64,000 bases of DNA from Actinomycetes bacterium (lineage in GTDB: Bacteria > Actinomycetota > Thermoleophilia > BMS3ABIN01). The notes under the pieces are model-generated. The model was not told where the DNA came from. It made no database searches and saw nothing but the letters and a program-made list of their open reading frames with translations. A program made the position numbers and the translations under genes. Shown here piece by piece: positions 44,314 to 52,763 of this stretch. The DNA lies in assembly GCA_021791195.1 (NCBI GenBank), contig JAJYXB010000007.1, positions 62,001 through 126,000 of the forward strand, read 5' to 3'. How positions within the stretch are numbered: the first letter of the stretch is position 1; every line of letters begins with the position of its first letter.

Positions 44314-44490
44314 CGGCCTGGCAGGTCTTCTGGCTCCCGGGGCCTACATCATTTCCGTGCCTTCCCGGACCGGAGGTCCAGTGGCGGTGGAAAAACTACT
44401 TCCCCGGTTACAGCGGCGGGCCCGCGCCGGAATCTCACCGGCTTCCCTATTCTCCCTAAAAACGAAGGGCACCTGGCCATTATCTGTTTC
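44314..44490 (-). promoter_or_regulatory. Cobalamin riboswitch
   Basis: On the minus strand the conserved B12-box-like core AGGGAAGCCGGTGAGATTCC (44448-44429) is followed by the GCGCGG-CCCGCCGCTG segment. The 3' element GCCAGAAGACCTGCC (44334-44320) is present. These are diagnostic of adenosyl/aquacobalamin riboswitches. A terminator hairpin follows before the ThiC-family gene, so high cobalamin should reduce its transcription. Confidence 0.9.
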
Positions 44491-44601
44491 CACTGGCAAA
44501 GATATCAGCCGGCGGGCTCGCCCGTCAAACCGGGAAGCCAGCCGCGGCAGGTGACGACCGGGAGCAAGCAGAAAGCAGGCGGCGCAGCCAGAAGCCCGCC
44601 G

Positions 44602-45252
44602 TCAGACGTGCGCCGGCTCGTCTTCCAGCACCAGCCAGCCGGCCTGTCCTTCGCCAGCCAGCATGCCCTTGAGCTTCTCACTCCACAGCTCCTGGAACTC
44701 GTTCAGTTCGCCGCTGCCAGCGCTGCCGGCAACCACCTTTTCCATCAGCGCCGCCATCCGGGATGCCTTCTGGCTGGCGAAGGGGATGTTCCAGGGCCGG
44801 AATCCGGCCACGACCGAGCGGCCGGTGTCCTTCCGCGTGAAGCGGAAGCGTGCCTCAGGCGCGCCGTCGCCAGGGCAGAATCCGAGCAGATCCTTGCGGC
44901 GGAAACGCGTTCCCAGGCCCTTGAAGCCGGTCTCCGGCGCCGCGCCGGTTACCAGGCTGAACACCTGACCCATCACGCCGTTGACGCCCTCATCGGGCGC
45001 GCCGAACACCGTCACTTCGATCTCGCCCCGCACGGGAACCTCATCCTGGTAGAGCCGCGCCAGCGCCTCACGCAGGGTGATGAAGGAGCCGACGACGGTC
45101 GGACAGGCATGGCCGGCGGCCTTGATCACATCGCCCAGGGTGAATTCAACCGTATCTTCCCCCTGAGCAAACGCGCCCAGCGCCGCCGCCAGCGGTTCGC
45201 GCAACCGGACGGGCTGGACGGCTTTGATGTATTCCTTGAATTGTGTGCTCAT
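44602..45252 (-). CDS. FmdE-domain protein
   Basis: A 216-residue protein with an FmdE-like domain: AAGHACPTVVGSFI near residue 47 (the GHxCP signature) and a FCPGDG cysteine later. FmdE-like proteins derive their name from formylmethanofuran dehydrogenase subunit E and often bind metal, but most bacterial ones have no known role. The ATG at 45252 is selected because the domain then begins normally. It is upstream of the cobalamin riboswitch on the same strand and divergent from the DsrE-like gene at 45466. Confidence 0.75.
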   Translation of the reverse strand: MSTQFKEYIKAVQPVRLREPLAAALGAFAQGEDTVEFTLGDVIKAAGHACPTVVGSFITLREALARLYQDEVPVRGEIEVTVFGAPDEGVNGVMGQVFSLVTGAAPETGFKGLGTRFRRKDLLGFCPGDGAPEARFRFTRKDTGRSVVAGFRPWNIPFASQKASRMAALMEKVVAGSAGSGELNEFQELWSEKLKGMLAGEGQAGWLVLEDEPAHV

Positions 45253-45465
45253 GGCCCGCTCCGCACTGGTGCTTTCCGGCCGGCTGGCCTGACCCCATAA
45301 TAATTCCCCGCGAGGCAACCCGCCTATTTGATATGCATCACTTTCCCCCGCGGCAATGGCCCGAAACGTCCCTCACCGGTCGTAGCCGGCGGCCGTTTGA
45401 CAGACAGGAATACCGGGTGTAGATTTCAACCGCAAAAAGCCAAAAGGGAAAGATCGGGGGGCGGC

Positions 45466-45864
45466 ATGAACGGCAAGAGCCCGGGCACATCAGATTCCGG
45501 CGGCTCCATCCTCATCCTGCAGACCAGCGGTCTGCGCGAACCACGGCGCACCTACGCGCCGCTTTACATCGCCACCACAGCAGCCGCCATGGATATGGAT
45601 GCCCATGTCTGGTTCATGATGGAAGGGGTCACACAGCTGAAGAAAGGCGCCGCCGAGCAGGTGGAACTGGTGCCTGGAAGCGGCGTGACGCTGAAAGACT
45701 GGCTCGACCGCGCCCGCGAGGCAGGAGTGAGTTTCTATGCCTGCGCCCAGGCGATGGAAGCCGAGGAGCTGACGCTTGACGATATCGTGGATGGCTGCCA
45801 TCTGCGCGGCGCCGCCAGCGTCATCGATCTGATCATGGAAGTGGACAAGGTAATGTATTTCTAG
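45466..45864 (+). CDS. DsrE-family protein
   Basis: A 132-residue DsrE-like protein. SILILQTSGLREPRRTY is the first strand and helix, and the functional region VSFYACAQAMEAE gives Cys93 in the position of the DsrE active cysteine; Cys111 follows. It probably transfers persulfide sulfur. The ATG at 45466 follows GGGGGGCGGC. It lies between the FmdE-like gene and arsR, in the second sulfur island. Related solitary DsrE proteins occur next to tusA or rhodanese genes. Confidence 0.82.
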   Translation: MNGKSPGTSDSGGSILILQTSGLREPRRTYAPLYIATTAAAMDMDAHVWFMMEGVTQLKKGAAEQVELVPGSGVTLKDWLDRAREAGVSFYACAQAMEAEELTLDDIVDGCHLRGAASVIDLIMEVDKVMYF

Positions 45865-45899
45865 CTTTCAGGTCGAGCTTGACCGCGCCGCCAGTATCG

Positions 45900-45931
45900 A
45901 ATAACATATCGGTGTCTAGCGATATGTTATT
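45900..45931. promoter_or_regulatory. Palindromic ArsR-type operator
   Basis: A 12-bp perfect inverted repeat, AATAACATATCG and CGATATGTTATT, with an eight-base spacer. A degenerate second palindrome (GTATCG...CGATGTAT) follows at about 45951-45972. The sites lie just before arsR, as for autoregulated ArsR repressors. Confidence 0.72.
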
Positions 45932-46002
45932 ATACCGACCGAATGAGAACGTATCGGTACTTGGCGATGTATGTCTGATAATGATAATGTCCGCCTTCCG
46001 CT

Positions 46003-46368
46003 GTGACCATCATGATCGAAGATTACGAAACCGTCCTTAAAGCCGCCGGCGACCCGACGCGGGTGCGCATCCTCAAGCTGCTCGAGGGCGGGGAGCTGTG
46101 CGTCTGCCAGCTGATCGACGCGCTCAAGCTGGGCCAGTCCACCGTCTCCGGCCATCTCAAGGTCCTGCGCGCCGCGGGCCTGATCACCACCCGCAGGGAA
46201 GGACGCTGGGCCTATTACTCCCTGCCAGCCCGGCGCCAGGGAAATCCTTATGCCGCGCCGGTGCTGGCGCTCCTGCTGGGCTGGCTTGAAGACGATCCGC
46301 GGGTGCGGGCCGACCGCAGGCGGCTGGCAGCGCTTAAAACCGACGGGGCGGGGGACAGCTGTGCCTGA
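46003..46368 (+). CDS. arsR: ArsR-family metalloregulatory repressor
   Basis: A 121-residue winged-helix repressor with the metal-binding ELCVCQL motif in the first recognition region (residues 30-36), as in arsenite-sensing ArsR. The HTH segment [16 protein letters not shown] and wing follow. Arsenite binding releases it from the operator. GTG at 46003 or ATG at 46012 can start it. The stop overlaps the GTG of the arsenite transporter gene by eight bases, so the two are coupled. A palindromic operator lies upstream. Confidence 0.9.
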   Translation: MTIMIEDYETVLKAAGDPTRVRILKLLEGGELCVCQLIDALKLGQSTVSGHLKVLRAAGLITTRREGRWAYYSLPARRQGNPYAAPVLALLLGWLEDDPRVRADRRRLAALKTDGAGDSCA

Positions 46369-47467
46369 CCCGCCGGACGGCTGGGTAGAGGAAGCAGGCG
46401 TCTGCGCGCCGGCAGTGCGGCAGGGCCTGTCCTTCCTGGACCGTTTCCTGACACTCTGGATCTTCCTGACGATGGCCGTGGCCGTGACGCTCGGATACGC
46501 GTATCCGGGCGCGTCTGGCGTCATCAACCGCCTCTCGTGGGGCACGACGTCGATACCGATCGCCGCCGGCCTGATCATCATGATGTACCCGCCGCTGGCA
46601 AAGGTGCGTTACGAACAGATGGGGCGGGTATTCCGCAACGGCCGCGTGCTGGCGCTGTCACTGCTGCAGAACTGGGTCGTGGGCCCCGTGTTGATGTTCG
46701 TTCTGGCGGCCCTGCTGCTGGGTGACAGGCCCGCGTACATGCAGGGACTGATCCTCGTCGGCCTGGCGCGCTGCATCGCCATGGTGATCGTCTGGAACGA
46801 GCTGGCGGGAGGCGACAGCGAATATGCGGCCGGCCTGGTGGCGCTTAACTCCGTCTTCCAGGTGCTCTTCTACTCCGTTTATGCCTATATCTTCCTCTCG
46901 GTGCTTCCGGGATGGCTGGGTCTGCAGGGAGCCGCCGTGGCCGCCGGCATGGGGGAGATCGCCCGCAGCGTAGCCATCTACCTCGGCATACCGTTCGCCG
47001 CGGGGGTCATTACGCGCTTCTCACTGCTCAGGCTCAAGGGCCGGCAATGGTATGAAACCCGGTTTATCCCGCGTATCAGCCCCGTCACTCTGGTGGCGCT
47101 GCTGTTCACCATTCTGGTGATGTTCACTCTAAAAGGCCAGATCATCGTGCAGCTGCCGTTTGACGTCGTGCGCATCGCCGTGCCGCTGCTAATCTACTTC
47201 ACCATCATGTTTTTCGTCAGCTTCTGGATGGGTTGGCGCGCCGGCGCCGATTACCGGCAGACCGCCACGCTCTCGTTCACGGCGGCCTCCAATAATTTCG
47301 AGCTGGCGATCGCCGTGGCGGTGGCCGTCTTCGGACTTGGCTCCGGGCAGGCGTTTGCGGCCGTGATTGGCCCGCTGGTGGAAGTGCCGGCGCTGATCGG
47401 CCTGGTCAACGTGGCCCTGTATTTCAGGGGACGGTTTCAGTTTGACAAGCGCACTGAGCGGCAATAG
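46361..47467 (+). CDS. acr3: Arsenite efflux transporter, ACR3 family
   Basis: A 368-residue permease with ten predicted membrane helices. The segment [11 protein letters not shown]-like (here [14 protein letters not shown]) and [19 protein letters not shown] hold the conserved Cys of ACR3 transporters. The GTG start at 46361 overlaps arsR and has GGGGAC before it; residues 1-25 are a short cytosolic lead. It exports arsenite using the proton gradient. Detoxification is the usual role, and the arsR pairing supports it. Confidence 0.92.
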   Translation: MPDPPDGWVEEAGVCAPAVRQGLSFLDRFLTLWIFLTMAVAVTLGYAYPGASGVINRLSWGTTSIPIAAGLIIMMYPPLAKVRYEQMGRVFRNGRVLALSLLQNWVVGPVLMFVLAALLLGDRPAYMQGLILVGLARCIAMVIVWNELAGGDSEYAAGLVALNSVFQVLFYSVYAYIFLSVLPGWLGLQGAAVAAGMGEIARSVAIYLGIPFAAGVITRFSLLRLKGRQWYETRFIPRISPVTLVALLFTILVMFTLKGQIIVQLPFDVVRIAVPLLIYFTIMFFVSFWMGWRAGADYRQTATLSFTAASNNFELAIAVAVAVFGLGSGQAFAAVIGPLVEVPALIGLVNVALYFRGRFQFDKRTERQ

Positions 47468-47549
47468 AATCGCCTCGGTTGGACCGGCAGCGGTCCGCCG
47501 GGATTGCCACTACTGACCGCAGCGACGGGCAAATCCTGCAAGGGGGATA

Positions 47550-47990
47550 ATGGCACAGATCGAGGGCTGCAATTTTCCGGAGGAAGGCTTCCTCTACGAC
47601 GTCGAGGACCAGATGTGGGTCCGGTTCGATGACGACGGCAGCATCACTGCCGGCCTCACCGACGTCGGCCAGCACATCGCCGGCAGCATACTGTACCTGC
47701 GGCCGCGCAAGGTGGGGGAGGAGGTCAGGCGCGGAAAGCGGGTCGCGATCATCGAAAGCGGCAAGTATGTCGGCCCGATCAACGCACCGCTGTCTGGCAG
47801 AATTATCGAGCTCAACGATGCCGCGCTCGCCGACCCCAGGCTGGTCAACGACACCCCGTATGGCGAAGGGTGGGTCCTGCGCATCAAACCTTCACGGCTG
47901 GAAGAGGAGCGGGGGCTGCTTAAGGAGGGTGAAGTGGCGATGGCCGCGCTCAGGGAGAAGATGGAGATGGAATCCTGGAGCTGCCGCTAA
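47550..47990 (+). CDS. lbpA2: Second GcvH-like lipoate-binding protein
   Basis: A 146-residue GcvH-fold protein with the lipoylation motif IIESGKYVGPI, so Lys72 is the expected site. No glycine cleavage partner genes are nearby. It lies between the arsenite transporter and a rhodanese lipoprotein, so an LbpA-like role in sulfur transfer is more likely than glycine cleavage. The ATG follows AAGGGGGATA. A strong terminator follows. It is clearly distinct from the copy at 24891. Confidence 0.82.
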   Translation: MAQIEGCNFPEEGFLYDVEDQMWVRFDDDGSITAGLTDVGQHIAGSILYLRPRKVGEEVRRGKRVAIIESGKYVGPINAPLSGRIIELNDAALADPRLVNDTPYGEGWVLRIKPSRLEEERGLLKEGEVAMAALREKMEMESWSCR

Positions 47991-48059
47991 GCGCCTGTCC
48001 CGGGGGGAGTTACTGAACCGCCATTGAATTCTTTGCGGCCGCCAGGCCCTTGAACGTTG

Positions 48060-48105
48060 AGGCGCCGGCCCCCCGGCAGGGGGCCGGCGCCTATTTGCTT
48101 CTTTT
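48060..48105 (+). terminator. Rho-independent terminator after the second lbpA
   Basis: A perfect 14-bp inverted repeat (AGGCGCCGGCCCCC and its complement) with a five-base loop is followed by a T-rich stretch TTTGCTTCTTTTT. Confidence 0.85.
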
Positions 48106-48152
48106 TACTTAGGGAAACCGGACATGATGCCCGGTCCTGCTACGGCTGCCGC

Positions 48153-49244
48153 TTAACTGCCGTCAGGCGTCGCTCCGGTCACAACCGGGTACGAATGCTT
48201 GTCGGCTGCGGTGAACTTCCTGCCGACCGTATTGTTCCAGGTAGCGATGCCGAAGCCGAGCGCCCCCGTATTGAACTTGCTCTGGTCGATGTTGAGCAGG
48301 TTCAGTCCAACCGCCACGAACTCCTCGGTGTACTGGGTGTCACCGACAACGAGGATCTGCTTGGACGTACTGATCTTGTCCAGGCCGGGATAGGCGCCGT
48401 TCTCCTGGTTGAACATCTTATGGTACTCGACGTTAATAGCTCCAGGCATATGGCCTTTGGCGTACTCGTCGGCGCTGCGGATGTCAACGATGGTGTAGTC
48501 GGTCAGCGGCTTTTTATTGACGGTCTGCGCGCCTTTATCGACGTTGAGCCTGCCAGGCATGTTGGTGAGCACCGCCTGGGCCTGCGTCAGGAAATCGTTG
48601 GTCACCGACGGCAGCGAGGCACTCGCAGCCGGTGTGTTGGCCTTCGTCTCCAATGGAAACGTATTATTGTAAGTAGGCGGTGTTTCCACCGTATTGTATC
48701 CCATCATGCCCCAGTCCAGGCCAACGATCTTTGGCGCTGGCGTGCCCAGCTTACCCGTCTGGGCCAGTTCATAGAGAACCGGCATCGTGATGCTCTGGGT
48801 GTGGCCCGTATAGCAATGGACCACGATGGTCTTGTCCGCGTGGCTCGCCAACGCCGTGCTGATCTTGCTGACGTTGGCCGGGTCGGCCAGTTTGCGGAAG
48901 GGCACATTGATGGCCCCCTTGATGTGGCCTGGAGACTTGGAACTCGCTTTGGCGTAGTCGGCCTCATCCCTGACATCGACGACCACGGGGTCGTTATTGG
49001 GATTGCCATCCGTGAGGATGGTGTTAAGCTCGGTGGCGCTCATAGGCTTGACGCTGTCCGAGTTGAGGAAGTCAGTCATCATCTTCGCCGTTTTGGCAAA
49101 ATTTGTTTGTGGCGCGGTTGTTGCCGTTGAGGGGGTGGTCGTACTCGCAGACCCGCCACAACCCACCGCCAGGATGACCAGCAACAATGCAAGGGCAGCT
49201 ACCCCCGCCACGATTACGCCCCTAACCAGTTTAACTCTGCTCAT
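48153..49244 (-). CDS. Tandem-rhodanese lipoprotein with degenerate second domain
   Basis: A 363-residue exported protein. A signal with lipobox AVGC near residue 29 anchors it, and a Thr/Ser-rich linker follows. The first rhodanese domain has DVRDEADY and the active loop HCYTGHTQS. The second has DIRSADEYAKGH, but the loop reads VVGDTQYT, with Asp in place of the catalytic Cys. It probably moves sulfane sulfur outside the membrane using the first domain only. A promoter lies at 49432-49460. It is divergent from nothing and transcribed toward the lbpA2 terminator. Confidence 0.87.
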   Translation of the reverse strand: MSRVKLVRGVIVAGVAALALLLVILAVGCGGSASTTTPSTATTAPQTNFAKTAKMMTDFLNSDSVKPMSATELNTILTDGNPNNDPVVVDVRDEADYAKASSKSPGHIKGAINVPFRKLADPANVSKISTALASHADKTIVVHCYTGHTQSITMPVLYELAQTGKLGTPAPKIVGLDWGMMGYNTVETPPTYNNTFPLETKANTPAASASLPSVTNDFLTQAQAVLTNMPGRLNVDKGAQTVNKKPLTDYTIVDIRSADEYAKGHMPGAINVEYHKMFNQENGAYPGLDKISTSKQILVVGDTQYTEEFVAVGLNLLNIDQSKFNTGALGFGIATWNNTVGRKFTAADKHSYPVVTGATPDGS

Positions 49245-49431
49245 TGTCTTTGTTGCTCCTTTCGATTATCCAGAATCTTGAGTCAGAAAGATCTTCGCAG
49301 TGAATCTCAAGGCGGAATCCTTGCGAGCGAAATAAATGTCGCGATGAATTGCAAAACCCACCTCCCCGGTAAGTTGCCGCGCTCTAAAGCGCTAACAGGA
49401 TATTCATCAGAATCCCATTAATACCACTAAT

Positions 49432-49460
49432 TATATATTACTTGAAGGCGGAAATTTCAA
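49432..49460 (-). promoter_or_regulatory. Promoter of the rhodanese lipoprotein gene
   Basis: On the minus strand TTGAAA (49460-49455), a 17-base spacer and TATATA (49437-49432), about 190 bases before the start codon. Confidence 0.5.
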
Positions 49461-49537
49461 TTATTCCGGCATGGTGACTTAAGCGGGAAGATAACCGTCT
49501 GTCGGCAGGAGCAGGAGAGGCCGGATTGAAGTGTTTT

Positions 49538-51745
49538 TCAGGCTTTCCTCAGGGGCGCATACTCTACCATCAGCTTGCGCTCGCTGCTGTCCAGGTCGAA
49601 CCTGACCGCCACGGTTCCGCCCGCCTCGACGCCGATGACGACTCCCTTGCCGAAGACGGCATGCACCACCCGGTCACCCTCGTGGAAGAACTCCGGCACC
49701 ACCTGGCCGACTTCGCCGCTGCCCTCATGTGCTCCGGCCCCCAGGTCCGCGCCGGCAAAACCGCCGCTGCCGCCGTACCGGGCCCTGCTGCGCGGCGCCT
49801 CTACCTTCACCAGTTCATCCGGCAGTTCAGCGATGAAACGGGAGGCCATGTTGTAGCTGCGGGCGCCGTAAAGGTTGCGCGTGCTGGCATGCGTGAAGTA
49901 CAACCGCTGCATCGCCCGGGTCATGCCTACGTAGCACAGGCGGCGCTCTTCCTCGAGGTTCTGCTCCTCGAGCGAGCGGGAGTGGGGGAAGACCCCCTCC
50001 TCAGCGCCGATGATGAACACCACCGGGAATTCCAGCCCCTTGGCGTTATGCAGCGTCATCAGCGTCACCGCCTCCGAGGGCTCCGCCAGCTTGTCCATGT
50101 CGGTGTACAGCGAGATCTCCTGCAGGAATTCGCTGAGCGAACCCTGAGGAGCGCGGCGGTCATATTCCTCGGCGACGCCCACCAGCTCCATCAGGTTCTC
50201 GATGCGGCCTTCCGCTTCAACCGTGCGCTCCGATTGCAGCGCCTCGATATAGCCGCAGCCGGTCAGTGTCTCCTCCAGCGTCCCGGCAACCGGCGACGTC
50301 GCCGCGGTGACAGCCAGCTCCGTCATCTGCCGGCTGAAGGCGGTCAGCGCGTGCACCGCCGCAGGCCGCAGATCGGCGATCTCGCCGGCGCGCGCGGCAG
50401 CTTCCATCAAAGACAGGCCCTCCGCGTCGGCAAAGCGCGTCAGCGCCATGACCGTAGCCGTGCCGATGCCGCGCTTGGGCGTGTTGACGATGCGGGCGAA
50501 GCTGACAGAGTCGGCCGGATTGTCGATCACCAGCAGGTAGGCGAGTCCATCCTTGATCTCGGCGCGCTCGTAAAACCTGGTGCCGCCGACGACGCGGTAG
50601 GGGATGCCGTAACGGACGAATGTGTCCTCCAGGACCCGCGACTGCGCATTGACACGGTAGAAGACGGCGATGTCACCGTGGTGGAAATCCTCCTCATGCT
50701 CAAGGCTGGAAACTTCGCCGGCGACGAAGCGCGCCTCGGTGTGCTCGTCCTCGAGCTCGGCGATGCGCACGGGATTGCCCTGGCCCAGCGCCGTCCAAAG
50801 CTCCTTGCTCTTACGGTCGCGGTTGTTGGTGATGACGTGGTTGGCGGCGCTGAGGATCGTCTGCGTCGAGCGGTAGTTCTGCTCCAGCTTGATCACCTCG
50901 GCCTCAGGATAGTCCTTCTCGAAATCGAGGATGTTCCTGATGTCGGCGCCGCGCCAGGAGTAGATGCTCTGGTCGTCGTCGCCGACGACGCAGACATTGC
51001 GGTGCTCGCTGCCGAGCATGTTGACGAGGCTGTACTGGGCATGGTTGGTGTCCTGGTATTCGTCCACGAGAATGTGGCGAAACGAATGCCGGTAATGGTC
51101 GAGCCGCTCCGGGAAGCGGTGGAAGAGATCGACGGTGCGCATCAGCAGGTCGTCGAAATCCATGGCGTTGTTGGCAAAGAGCTTCTTCTGGTAAAGCTCG
51201 TAGGTCCTGGCGACGGTGTCATCGAAGAAGCTGTCGACCATCTCCGCGAACGCCTCGGCGTCCAGCAGCCGGTTCTTGGCCGAGGAGATGACCGCGTGCA
51301 CGCCCTTGGGCGGAAAACGTTTGACATCGAAGTCGAGCTCTGCCAGGCATTTCTTGATCAGGCGCACCTGGTCGCCGGCATCATAGATAGTGAAGTTCTG
51401 CCGGTATCCCAGCACCGGCGCCTCCCGGCGGAGGATGCGGGCGCAGGCGGCGTGGAAGGTGCTGACCCACATCGTGCGCGCGATCGGCCCCACCAGCGTC
51501 TCGATGCGCTCCTTCATCTCGCTGGCCGCCTTGTTGGTGAAGGTGATCGCCAGGATCTCGTGCGGCCGTACGCCCTGGGCCGTGATCAGAAACGCCACGC
51601 GATGCGTCAGTACGCGGGTCTTGCCGCTGCCGGCGCCGGCCAGCACCAGCAGCGGGCCGCCGGGGCTCGTCACGGCGCGCCGCTGCGGCTCGTTCAGCCC
51701 TTCCAGCAGCGCCGCGGTCTCGGTATCCTTGGAAATATCGGTCAT
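49538..51745 (-). CDS. pcrA: UvrD/PcrA-family DNA helicase
   Basis: A 735-residue superfamily 1A helicase. Motifs in order: LNEPQRRAV (Q motif), AGAGSGKT (Walker A), TFTNKAASEM (Ia), VDEYQDTNH (II), GDDDQSIYSWRGA (III), LEQNYRST (IV) and TLHNAKGLEFPVVF with CYVGMTRA near the end. It unwinds DNA in repair and replication restart. The C-terminal 60 residues include a Tudor-like region with HEGDRVVHAVFGKGVV. It starts ATG and overlaps nothing. PcrA and UvrD are not separable here. Confidence 0.95.
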   Translation of the reverse strand: MTDISKDTETAALLEGLNEPQRRAVTSPGGPLLVLAGAGSGKTRVLTHRVAFLITAQGVRPHEILAITFTNKAASEMKERIETLVGPIARTMWVSTFHAACARILRREAPVLGYRQNFTIYDAGDQVRLIKKCLAELDFDVKRFPPKGVHAVISSAKNRLLDAEAFAEMVDSFFDDTVARTYELYQKKLFANNAMDFDDLLMRTVDLFHRFPERLDHYRHSFRHILVDEYQDTNHAQYSLVNMLGSEHRNVCVVGDDDQSIYSWRGADIRNILDFEKDYPEAEVIKLEQNYRSTQTILSAANHVITNNRDRKSKELWTALGQGNPVRIAELEDEHTEARFVAGEVSSLEHEEDFHHGDIAVFYRVNAQSRVLEDTFVRYGIPYRVVGGTRFYERAEIKDGLAYLLVIDNPADSVSFARIVNTPKRGIGTATVMALTRFADAEGLSLMEAAARAGEIADLRPAAVHALTAFSRQMTELAVTAATSPVAGTLEETLTGCGYIEALQSERTVEAEGRIENLMELVGVAEEYDRRAPQGSLSEFLQEISLYTDMDKLAEPSEAVTLMTLHNAKGLEFPVVFIIGAEEGVFPHSRSLEEQNLEEERRLCYVGMTRAMQRLYFTHASTRNLYGARSYNMASRFIAELPDELVKVEAPRSRARYGGSGGFAGADLGAGAHEGSGEVGQVVPEFFHEGDRVVHAVFGKGVVIGVEAGGTVAVRFDLDSSERKLMVEYAPLRKA

Positions 51746-51769
51746 GTCAAAATCCTTGCCGCATGAAAT

Positions 51770-52360
51770 CTAGAGCGCGGCGCCTCTGAGCAGATAGCCC
51801 ACCAGCACGCACAAAAGGCCGGCAAGCACCATCTTCACGCCGGAGAAGACGACCTTTTCCCGCGAGATTACTCCCAGGAAGACACCCAGCCCGAACAGCT
51901 CCGCGAACGACAGCGCAAAGGCGGCGTAGAACTCGCGCTCGATGTCCATGGCGGCGCCGAAGAAAAACGGCGACACCGCGATCAGGGAGGCGGCGAAGGG
52001 GGAGAGGCCGTCCACCAGGGAGACGACGATCGTGGCGTACACCGACGCGTGTCCGATCTCGGTGTCCTTCAGGCTGCTGAGCGTCGACTTCTCCAGCTCC
52101 GCCAGCGCCCGCCGCCGCTCGGCGCGCTCGACCATGTAAGCGCCATAGAATCCGGAGATGCCGATGGCGAACGACGCCGTCAGCACCAGCGTGATCACGG
52201 AGCCGGCGGTGCGGATCTGGCCGAAGTATCCTCCTACCAGGACACCCAGGATCGTCAGCGCGCCGTCAAAAGCGTTGAGGGCGAAATATCGCCGCGCAAT
52301 CTCGCCCACACGGGCGATGCGGTGATATTCACGCAGGGTGCGGATGCTGGGCAGTTTCAA
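51770..52360 (-). CDS. VIT/CCC1-like membrane protein
   Basis: A 196-residue protein with about five membrane helices. The segment ALNAFDGALTILGVLVGGYFG matches the first helix of the VIT1/CCC1-related DUF125 (TIGR00267) family, members of which transport iron or manganese in eukaryotes. The metal-binding loop of the canonical family is not evident. A TTG start at 52360 lacks a good ribosome-binding site, so the N-terminus is uncertain. It is 25 bases downstream of the DUF211 gene stop and may share its transcript. Confidence 0.75.
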   Translation of the reverse strand: MKLPSIRTLREYHRIARVGEIARRYFALNAFDGALTILGVLVGGYFGQIRTAGSVITLVLTASFAIGISGFYGAYMVERAERRRALAELEKSTLSSLKDTEIGHASVYATIVVSLVDGLSPFAASLIAVSPFFFGAAMDIEREFYAAFALSFAELFGLGVFLGVISREKVVFSGVKMVLAGLLCVLVGYLLRGAAL

Positions 52361-52382
52361 GGAGAGAGGGGATACCCCCTTG

Positions 52383-52709
52383 TTACCTCATCCAGCGCGC
52401 GGTGATATCCTGCGGAGTGTTGGCCTCCTCGATCAGCTCGCGTCCAGTCGACACTTTGTCGATGCTATGGATGCTGCCACCGCTCTCCTGGACCACCGCG
52501 GCAACCTCGTCGAAGTTGATATGCGGGCCTTGCAGTGTGATCTTGATGTTCTCTACCTTGTTGTCGATCTCGTTGAGGACGACGTCGGTGCCCTCCACGC
52601 CGTCCAGGTCGCCGAGCTTGACCGCCAGGTCAAGTATCGTCGGCTGATGTGGCTTGAGCACGTCCAGAACCAGCCTGCGCACTTTACTCAATTCCTGTTC
52701 ACTCTCCAT
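52383..52709 (-). CDS. DUF211-family protein
   Basis: A 108-residue protein with the RRLVLDVLKPHQPTILDLA opening and GGSIHSIDKVSTG near residue 80, as in DUF211, a small family common in archaea and some bacteria whose role is unknown. The fold is ferredoxin-like by prediction. The ATG at 52709 was chosen over an upstream ATG at 52736 because the conserved part begins soon after. No promoter is recognised. Confidence 0.78.
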   Translation of the reverse strand: MESEQELSKVRRLVLDVLKPHQPTILDLAVKLGDLDGVEGTDVVLNEIDNKVENIKITLQGPHINFDEVAAVVQESGGSIHSIDKVSTGRELIEEANTPQDITARWMR

Positions 52710-52763
52710 TTCCGTTTTATCGGGTAGCGCCGGCACGAATCATATCAGAGCGCCGGCGACAAA

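Noticed and set aside
49526-51766. 746-codon open frame opposite the UvrD/PcrA helicase
   Set aside because: The opposite strand carries all helicase motifs; this frame is a compositional shadow.
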